Shown here piece by piece: positions 1 to 6,500 of a stretch of 8,794 nucleotides of DNA. The notes beneath the pieces are model-generated. The model ran no database searches. It was not told the origin of the DNA and saw nothing but the letters and a program-made list of their open reading frames with translations. Every line of letters begins with the position of its first letter. Position 1 is the stretch's first letter. Position numbers and translations under genes: made by a program. This stretch comes from GCA-2686265 sp036010965 (GTDB lineage: Bacteria; Planctomycetota; UBA1135; GCA-002686595). The DNA is taken from NCBI GenBank assembly GCA_036010965.1, contig DASCMO010000203.1:1-8794 (forward strand), written 5' to 3'.

Positions 1-2
1 AC

Positions 3-173
3 CGCTCCGCCTTGGTCGAGCCAGACGCGCCGGCCGTTCGAGCGATCGACGGCAAGACGATGGAGGAGTGGGTTGAGCTGGCGCGACCCTACGTCGCGAG
101 TGGCAGCCCGCAGCTCGTCCGTCGGCGCGCCCTCGGCGAGCCTGCTCGTCCAGGGATAGCACATCGATGGTGA
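3..173 (+). CDS. 3' end of an unidentified gene, truncated at left edge and probably disrupted near base 140
   Basis: An open frame enters from the left edge and ends at TGA 171-173, giving the last 56 residues of a protein I do not recognise. Residues 17-31 (GKTMEEWVELARPYV) look like a charged amphipathic helix. By hand count, 39 of the first 46 codons end in G or C, as expected for a real gene in this genome, but only 2 of the last 10 sense codons do. The drop falls at about base 140, where recognisable transposase residues begin on the other strand. I infer that the native 3' end was replaced by transposon sequence and that the final ~10 residues are antisense read-through. The opposite strand is also open here, but its frame is less G/C-biased at third positions. 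No domain or function can be assigned. Confidence 0.5.
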   Translation, partial: RSALVEPDAPAVRAIDGKTMEEWVELARPYVASGSPQLVRRRALGEPARPGIAHRW

Positions 174-312
174 CGGTGGAACGGCTCGGGGTACTCAACT
201 ACCCGGCCGTCGTAGATCGAAGAACGCCGGCTCTGGTTGCAATCGAGAGATCGCGGGTGCGACGGACGAGTTCGCGGAGTCGGTGGTCGTAGGTTCTCAG
301 TGAGCGGGTCAT
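133..312 (-). pseudogene. Transposase N-terminal remnant (helix-turn-helix part) with in-frame TAG
   Basis: Reading from ATG 312-310, the protein begins MTRSLRTYDHRLRELV, followed by IATRAGVLRSTTAG. This resembles the N-terminal helix-turn-helix of a widespread group of DDE/rve-type transposases whose usual wording, from memory, is YDHRLRELV...IATRLGVPRSTAAGWL. A TAG stop (201-199) sits exactly where the conserved Trp is expected, and the same frame then continues with family-like sequence (VTIDVLSLDEQ), so a TGG-to-TAG change is the simplest reading. Similarity fades after about base 139, and the catalytic DDE part is absent from the window. The frame is open upstream to an ATG at 393, but the family match starts at 312. 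No terminal inverted repeats or target duplication could be identified. I treat it as a dead insertion-sequence remnant; the exact IS family is not assigned. Confidence 0.6.
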
Positions 313-494
313 GCCGCCATCATCCAGCATCCCGCCAGAAACGGGGAATCTGTCGCTTCGCGCGGCAGCATCTGACGAGAACTCGGTCGTCAAAGTTCAG
401 AATGTCGGCGCTGATAGCTCGGCGATGGACCTGGCCCGTAACCTGGAGGGGCCGCTTGAAACGCCTATCCTCCGCGGCGTCCGGATGGCGTGTT

Positions 495-794
495 CTACCC
501 CCCGAGGTAGTACGAAATCGACACGAAGAAGATGAACCCCGACGGGTCCATGCTTCCATCGATGTTCGACGATCCCAGGGGCGTGTTGAGCGTGATCTCG
601 TCGTCGCTGTTGCCCAGCGAGAACTCGTACCAGGCTCCGAATTCCAGCGCCGCGGAGTCGGTCACGAGGTAGCTGAGTCCCGCGATCGGGTTGATCGTGA
701 AGTAGGAGTCGCCGTCGTATTCGACCGTTTCGGCGAGTCCCGGAGCGTACGTGACTTCGGTGGAGCGGCTGTTTTTTCGACAAATTCCCGCGCT
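495..794 (-). pseudogene. C-terminal fragment of an outer-membrane beta-barrel-like protein, 5' truncated
   Basis: A minus-strand frame open between TAA (797-795) and the stop TAG (497-495) encodes 99 residues without a plausible start near its beginning. From residue 11 onward it is clearly coding-like: by hand count about 77 of 89 codons end in G or C. The residues alternate as in membrane beta-strands, for example FTINPIAGLSYLV, then ALEFGAWYEFSLGN with a polar turn (GNSDDE), and a final strand GFIFFVSISYYLGG ending two residues after Leu. This is the appearance of the last strands of a porin-like or OmpA-type barrel. The first ten residues and the sequence upstream do not look like the same gene, so the 5' part was probably lost at a junction near 764-780. 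A different minus-strand frame here (397-783) has a start codon but gives an Arg-rich shadow protein. Family and cargo are unknown. Confidence 0.6.
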
Positions 795-1047
795 TTAGAC
801 GGCGCGGTCATCGCGTGGCGTCGCAAGGTCGCGCAAAGGATCGTATTGATCATTTCGACATACCCTATCCCCAGGTTCATTTTCACGCACTGAGGGTAGT
901 AGCTGCAGTATTTCCCGTTCATGGTAATGACCTGCCCCCCGGTGGATAGCTCCTTCCCGTTGCGGGTTTCGTGGAGGAAGCGTATCAAAGGAGTCTCCGG
1001 TTCGCGGCCAGCAGATTGCTCGCCCGTGCACAACAAGAAGCGTGAGC
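795..1047. other. AT-richer non-coding stretch upstream of the HzsA-related gene
   Basis: No convincing gene occupies this stretch. Bases 841-930 are about 44% G+C by hand count (40 of 90), well below the flanking genes. It should hold the promoter for the gene starting at 1062, but I could not find a -35/-10 pair with normal spacing: TTGATC at 846-851 has no good partner. An 8-base direct repeat, TTCCCGTT, occurs at 912-919 and 954-961. Its role is unknown and it may be chance. Open frames cross the region on both strands, including the upstream extension of the 1062 gene from ATG 921, but none shows a signal peptide, a family motif or third-position bias. Confidence 0.5.
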
Positions 1048-1056
1048 GAGGAGAGG
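1048..1056 (+). promoter_or_regulatory. Strong ribosome binding site that fixes the start of the HzsA-related gene
   Basis: GAGGAGAGG lies 5 bases before ATG 1062. This purine-rich Shine-Dalgarno sequence, with a signal peptide directly after the ATG, selects this start over the in-frame ATGs at 921 and 927. Translation from 921 would add 47 residues with an internal Arg/Lys-rich stretch and bury the signal peptide. Confidence 0.85.
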
Positions 1057-1061
1057 CTGCG

Positions 1062-3587
1062 ATGAGAAGCAAGTCTGCGGCACTGGTGATGACCCTCGTG
1101 CTTGGAACCGGCGTGGGAGCCGGGGCTCAAGAGTCGGTTTCGCCCGAGAGCGCGCAGGCCTTGCGCTCGGCCATCGAGGACCTGATCGCGACCCACGGTG
1201 ATGAGTACGCCGGCGGAGCGCGCTTTCTCGACGAGCTCCGTGCGCTCGAGGTGGCTGTCTCTGCCGGGACGAGCGGGGACGGCGACCAGGAGGCCTTCCT
1301 GAACTTGCGGCGCCGGGCGCTGGTGGCCAATCCACTCGTCAGCGCGCACCCGATCCTCTACGTCGAGCGCCGCCAGTATCCGTCGGATCATCACAACACC
1401 GGCAACATCTTCCAGACCGACGAGATCAACACGGGCAAGTTCCAGCACATGGCGGGCGGGGCGCTCATGACCGTCGATCTCGCCACGGGACAGACCGAGA
1501 CGCTGGTCCGCAGCGAAGGGGGAACGCCTCGCGACCCCGAGGTTCACTTCGACGGACAGCGCATCGTCTTCTCCATGCGCAACGATCCCGGCGACGACTA
1601 CCACATCTACGAGTGCGCCAGAGATGGATCGGAGTTGAGGCAGCTCAGCTTCACGCCCGGGGTGAGCGATCTCGATCCGTTCTACCTCGCCTGCGATGAC
1701 ATCGCCTTCAGCTCGACTCGCGAGCCCAAGTACTGCACCTGCAACCGGCACATCATGGCCAACCTGTTCCGCATGGAGCCGGACGGGGCCAACATCCTGC
1801 AGATCGGCAAGAGCATCGAGTACGAGGGCCACGGGATTCAGTTGCCCGATGGACGCTTGCTCTACTTCCGATGGGAGTACGTCGACCGCAACTTCGGTGG
1901 TGGCCAGGGCCTCTGGGTGACGAACGCTGACGGCACGAACCACGCCATCTACTACGGCCAGAGCACTCCGCACGCGGTGCTCAATGCTCGTCCGATTCCC
2001 GGCAGCGACAAGCTGATCTGCATCCTCTCCTCGTGCCACGACCGGCCCTGGGGTGCGCTCGCGATCCTCGACCGCGCTCAGGGGATCGAGGGGCGCGAAC
2101 CCATCCTGCGAACCTGGCCTGGCGCGGCGCGCGACTGGATCGAGGACGAGAGCCAGAACTACGCGGGGAGCGCGGGCTTCGACGTGTTCAAGCGAGTGCC
2201 GCTGAAGTACGAGGATCCCTACGCACTCAGTGACAAGCACTTCCTCGTCTCGCGCGTCATCGCCGCGGGCAGCGAGGACACGGGCCTGTACCTGGTCGAC
2301 ACCTTCGGAAACGAGGTGCTCCTGCACCGCGCGGCTCCCGGACTGGGTTGCTACGACCCCATGCCCATTGGCGCGCACGCACGGCCGCACAAGGGACCCA
2401 CGCGCCGGAACTACGAGAACCGGACGGGCGACTTCTACGTGGCCGATGTCTACGACGGAACTCACATGAAGGGAGTGGAGCCCGGGTCGATCGCGTACCT
2501 GCGCGTCGTGGAGGATCCGCCCAAGACCACGTGGACCCACCCCGGTTGGGACGGTCAGGGGCAAGAGGCGCCGGCCATGGCGTGGCACGACTTCGACAAC
2601 AAGCGCATCCTCGGGACCGTCCCTGTCGAGGAAGACGGCTCGGCCTACTTCTCGGTGCCGGCGGATCGCTTCGTCTACTTCCAGGTGCTCGACGAGGACA
2701 AGCGCATGGTCCAGTCCATGCGCAGCGGCGTGATCGCGCAGTCCGGTGAGATGAACTCCTGCATCGGCTGCCACGACGATCGAAACGCGACCCTCATGCC
2801 GGGGGACTCGGCATCGATCTCACTGGAGCGCGGCCCCAGTTCGCTCGCCGAGTGGTTCGGTCCGGAACGCGACTTCGGATTCATGGAGGAGGTCCAGCCG
2901 GTCCTCACGGAGAACTGCGTCTCCTGCCACGACTACGGCCAGGACGCGGGCGATGTGCTCAACCTGGCCCCGGACCGCACGCTGGTCTTCAACACGGCCT
3001 ACATGGAACTGCACGGCAAGGGCTACCTGAACGTGGTTGGCGGCGGCCCCAATCGCACGATGGAGGCCTACTCCTGGGGATCCAACGCCAGCCGTCTGAT
3101 CGAGGTGCTCGATGACGGGCACAACGGCGTCGTCCTGACCGACGAGGAGCTGCAGCGCCTCACCACCTGGGTGGACTTGAATGCGCCGTACTACTCGACC
3201 TACGCGAGCGCCTACGACACGGGCGCGGCGGGGCGGGCTCCGCTCACGGGAGACGAGCTGACGAGCCTCCAGGAACTGACGGGTCAGAGGATTCGGTTGG
3301 GCCATGGTGCCCGTCCGCTGGTCAGCTTCGACCGTCCCGAACTCAGCCCCATCCTCAGCGGGCTCGCGGAGCAGGACGAGGCGGCCCACGAGAAGGCCCT
3401 CGCAATCATCACGAGCGGCCAGCAGCGTCTGACGGAGAAGCCCCGCGCGGACATGGCCGGCTTCGAACCCTGCGCGACGGATCGGCGTCGCTTGCAGAAG
3501 TACGACCGTCTCTGGCAACACCAGCTCTCCGTGCGCAAGGCCCTGCGAGACGGCGAGAAGGTCTACGATCCCGAGCGGCCGAAGTAG
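1062..3587 (+). CDS. HzsA-related di-heme protein (hydrazine synthase alpha-like), exported
   Basis: The 841-residue protein has a Sec-type signal peptide (MRSKSAALVMTLVLGTGVGAGAQ, cleavage near residue 22), so it should act outside the cytoplasm. Residues 28-95 form a helical region typical of planctomycete HzsA relatives, ending NPLVSAHPILYV. A TolB-like beta-propeller follows (about 96-440), with repeats such as DGQRIVFSM, DGRLLYFRW and NADGTN. A middle domain (about 450-600) carries heme site CIGCH (567-571), and a C-terminal cytochrome domain carries CVSCH (619-623) with His687 (DDGHNGV) as a possible second axial ligand, then WVDLNAPYYSTY (703-714). Domain order and length agree with the hydrazine synthase alpha subunit (HZS_alpha middle domain family, from memory; Kuenenia HzsA is about 800 residues). 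The activity is doubtful: no HzsB or HzsC is visible, and Asn575 occupies the place of the Tyr that I recall as the active-heme ligand. CTC at 225-227 and CH at 325-326 may bind metal. Substrate unknown. It converges on the next gene with 12 bases between the stops. Confidence 0.85.
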   Translation: MRSKSAALVMTLVLGTGVGAGAQESVSPESAQALRSAIEDLIATHGDEYAGGARFLDELRALEVAVSAGTSGDGDQEAFLNLRRRALVANPLVSAHPILYVERRQYPSDHHNTGNIFQTDEINTGKFQHMAGGALMTVDLATGQTETLVRSEGGTPRDPEVHFDGQRIVFSMRNDPGDDYHIYECARDGSELRQLSFTPGVSDLDPFYLACDDIAFSSTREPKYCTCNRHIMANLFRMEPDGANILQIGKSIEYEGHGIQLPDGRLLYFRWEYVDRNFGGGQGLWVTNADGTNHAIYYGQSTPHAVLNARPIPGSDKLICILSSCHDRPWGALAILDRAQGIEGREPILRTWPGAARDWIEDESQNYAGSAGFDVFKRVPLKYEDPYALSDKHFLVSRVIAAGSEDTGLYLVDTFGNEVLLHRAAPGLGCYDPMPIGAHARPHKGPTRRNYENRTGDFYVADVYDGTHMKGVEPGSIAYLRVVEDPPKTTWTHPGWDGQGQEAPAMAWHDFDNKRILGTVPVEEDGSAYFSVPADRFVYFQVLDEDKRMVQSMRSGVIAQSGEMNSCIGCHDDRNATLMPGDSASISLERGPSSLAEWFGPERDFGFMEEVQPVLTENCVSCHDYGQDAGDVLNLAPDRTLVFNTAYMELHGKGYLNVVGGGPNRTMEAYSWGSNASRLIEVLDDGHNGVVLTDEELQRLTTWVDLNAPYYSTYASAYDTGAAGRAPLTGDELTSLQELTGQRIRLGHGARPLVSFDRPELSPILSGLAEQDEAAHEKALAIITSGQQRLTEKPRADMAGFEPCATDRRRLQKYDRLWQHQLSVRKALRDGEKVYDPERPK

Positions 3588-3599
3588 CGAGTTCTCCGC

Positions 3600-6500
3600 T
3601 CAGCGATCGGGCTGGGTGTGAACGGTGAGGTACACCTCGCCGACCTCGAGCGCCTCACCCGTGACCGCGCGCACTCCTCGCAGCTGCAGCGCAACGATGC
3701 GCGGCGTCACGTGCGGGCCGGTGGTCAGCGTCAACCTGCGGCCGTCCGGCGACAGCACCAGCTCTTGCACGGGCACGTCCTCGTGCGCGATCTCCTCGGA
3801 GTGGTAGCGCCCCTCGTACTCGTGGAAGTAGCGGTGCACGCGGTCGCACGTGCCGGGGCCGATCGAAGCCGGGTCGACGGGTTCGGTGAACTCGACCACG
3901 AATCCTGTCGGGGTCGACTCGGCCCGCAACACGGACACTCCGGTCGGCCCCTCGGGCACGATCCGGAAGATGCCCCCGCGCGCGCGCTCGGGGTACCAGG
4001 ATCCATCCGACATGAAGCCGACGTACAGGGCGCCGTCGGGACCGAAGATCATCTGGGTCGGCCCGGCGTCCAGCCCGTCGAGGAAGGGGTAGCAGGCTCC
4101 CTGGCGTCCGTCGCCAACCGGCTGGTCGGTCCAGCGGATGATGCGGCGCGTGTTGTAGTCCGCCGCCAGGCCTTGACCCTGGAAGGCACCGAAGGGGACC
4201 TCGCCATCGGCGAACGTCAGTCCAGTGAGGGAGCGACACCAGGGGTAGGGCACGAACAGCACCGGCTCGTCGACCTGCGCGCGGTCGGGCTGACCGTAGC
4301 CGTGGTGGGCGCCGTCGCGCTGCAGGCAGATGGTGCACGTGACGTACCAGGGCCCCTGGTTGCAGGTGAAGTAGGTGCTTCCCTGACCGTTGCGACCCCA
4401 GCCGAAGTTGTAGCGCAGGCCCTCGCCAACGACGCGCGCGCGGCCATCAGGGGAGATGCGCAGAACGCTGCCGCGGCCGAACAACCCCGGCACCTCTCCG
4501 CGCTCGAGGGGAGTGCTGGTGCCGACCAACAGGTCGCCGCCATCATCGCGCACCAGTCCGAAGGTCCAGTCGTAGGCATGACCGGCCCAGTCCCAGGCCG
4601 AGCTGACGAGCTCGACCGACTCGGCCGCCAGGTTCCGGTCGCGGTCGCGGATGCGCAGGATCGCGCCGGGCGTGACCGCCAGTAGCTCGTCACCGTTAGT
4701 GCCGAGAGCAGTCACCTGGTCGAAAGGGCCTGCCAGGTGTCGGTAGGCGTCGAGGCGGCCGTCCCCGTCGCTGTCCTCGGCGATACGCAGGTCTCCATCG
4801 TAGCCGCCAACGACCAGCTCGCCGCGCCAGAAGGTGAGCGCGCACACGAGGAAGTCCTCGGGCAGGGGCAGGCGCTCGACGCGGAAGCCCGCCGGCACGG
4901 TCACCTCGCGCGCGTCGAGCTCGCTCGCGGAAGGCGCGGCCTCGATCAGCGGCGGTGGGGGCGGGACGAGGTCCTGCGCCGCTTGCTCGGGCAGCGGCTG
5001 CGGCGGTCCTTCGACCGATGGGGCGTCGGTTGCGTGGTGCGACATCTGCAGCAGCGCCTGCGCCTCGCCGTCTTCGCCGCCCGCGCCGAGCAGGATCGCC
5101 GCGCGACCGGCGCCGGGCTCGACGAGTGAGTCGAAGCGCTGGGCCGGATCGTGCGGCGCGTCGTCGAAGGGCAGCAGCACGGGGTAGCTGATCGACGTGG
5201 GCGTGTCGCACCAGCGCGCCTCGCCGCTGGAGTGCGCGCGTAGGGCGAGCGTGGACTTCGGGCCCGGGACGAACACGCTCGGTCGCGACTCGAGCGTGGC
5301 CGCGCCGCCGAGCGTGGTCGCCGTGTCCAGTGCCACCGGAATCTGCAGCACCGCGTCGTGACTGCGGGGCAACCCGCGGATGCTCACGCGGCGCACGTAG
5401 CCGCGCACCAGCGCTCCCTCGGGATTCGGTTCGATGCGTTCTTCCACGTGTACCCACGGCCCGGCGTGGGGATCGGGATCGGTGGCCCCGGGCGCTCGCA
5501 AGCGGTAGGCGATGCGCACCGCGCGCCCCTCGAGCGCGACCTCGTCCAGCCAGCCGAAGCGCTCGCGCCAGGCAGGCGGCGCGCTCCACTCACCGCTCGC
5601 GCGGTCACGAAAGAAGAGCGGCGGACTGCGGTCGTGGCTCGTCGACAGCACCCGGCCCGAAGGCGCCCAGCGCCGGCGCGCGCCGTGACCTCCGCGCTCC
5701 ACCAGGAAGCCGCCTTCCCAGTGTCCGAGCCAGGCCAGGCGCCCGCCGTCGAAGAGCACGGACTGGCCGCCCGGTAATCCTATGGCGACGCCGCGTGCGA
5801 CCTTCAGCGGGTTCGCGCCCTGCACGCGCCCCTGGGCCACGCGCGCCTCCGTTCCCGTGACCTGCAACGCGCGTGACGGCGCCGCGGCGAGATCGATGTC
5901 GCCGGTTGGCGTCGTGGTCAGATAGCTCCACAGCACCTCTTTCTGCAGGGCGAGGTCTTCTTCCAGGAGTCCCGGCGCAGCCTGGTCGTAGCTGGGCATG
6001 GGCGTTCCCGGTCGAACGCGCGCGGGATCGTCCAGCCAGCGCAAGAACCACGTGCGCGAGATACGTTCGCCGACCAGGGACAGGTCCGGTCCGACCGTGT
6101 CACTGGGTGGCGTGTGCCGCCCGACGTAGTGACAACTCGCGCAGGTGAAGCCCGTGGAGCCGAGCAGCTCGTGTGCGGGGGAACGCAGGTCCTCCGGCAT
6201 TCCCGCGGGAACCGGTGGTTGATCGAGGTCCGGCACGCCGTCGGTCGTGACCAGCCAGCGCACGAGCGTCGCGCGCTCCTCATCGCTGAGCGTGAAGCGC
6301 GGCATGCGCATCGCGAGCCAGGGGCGCGGCGAGGGTGCCTCGCCGGTCAGAGTCCGGTGCAACCACTCCGCGCGCAGCTTGGCGCCGACGCCACTGAGGT
6401 CCGGGGGCACCAGGCGTTGTGCTGCGGTCGCGTCGCCGCCGCGCTCCTCCAGCTCCAGGAGCAGCGCGCGCGAGAGGGGAGCGCCGCCTCCTCCGTCGCG

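Noticed and set aside
397..783. 128-codon minus-strand frame starting with ATG
   Set aside because: It is a frame-shifted shadow of the beta-barrel fragment; its product is Arg-rich and lacks the third-position bias of the neighbouring frame.
237..893. 218-codon plus-strand frame
   Set aside because: It is antisense to both the transposase remnant and the barrel fragment, with an Arg/Val-rich low-complexity product.
921..1061. Upstream start for the HzsA-related gene
   Set aside because: The ATG at 1062 has a strong ribosome binding site and is followed at once by a signal peptide, while the extension is unlike the family.
662..1072. 136-codon minus-strand frame across the AT-rich stretch
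   Set aside because: It overlaps the start of the HzsA-related gene and the barrel fragment, and its translation matches no family I recognise. A short gene from ATG 923 cannot be fully excluded.
795..2774. 659-codon open frame on the minus strand, antisense to the HzsA-related gene
   Set aside because: It lies opposite a gene with clear domains and a ribosome binding site, its translation has no recognisable motif, and long antisense frames are expected in G/C-biased genes.
1062..3587. Calling the gene a genuine hydrazine synthase subunit (hzsA)
   Set aside because: No HzsB/HzsC partner is visible and the recalled Tyr ligand position is Asn; similarity of architecture alone does not support the activity.
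3573..3601. Possible hairpin GAGCGG (3573-3578) with CCGCTC (3596-3601) between the convergent genes
   Set aside because: The stem is only 6 base pairs with a 17-base loop and no T-run on either side, so it is weak as a terminator.
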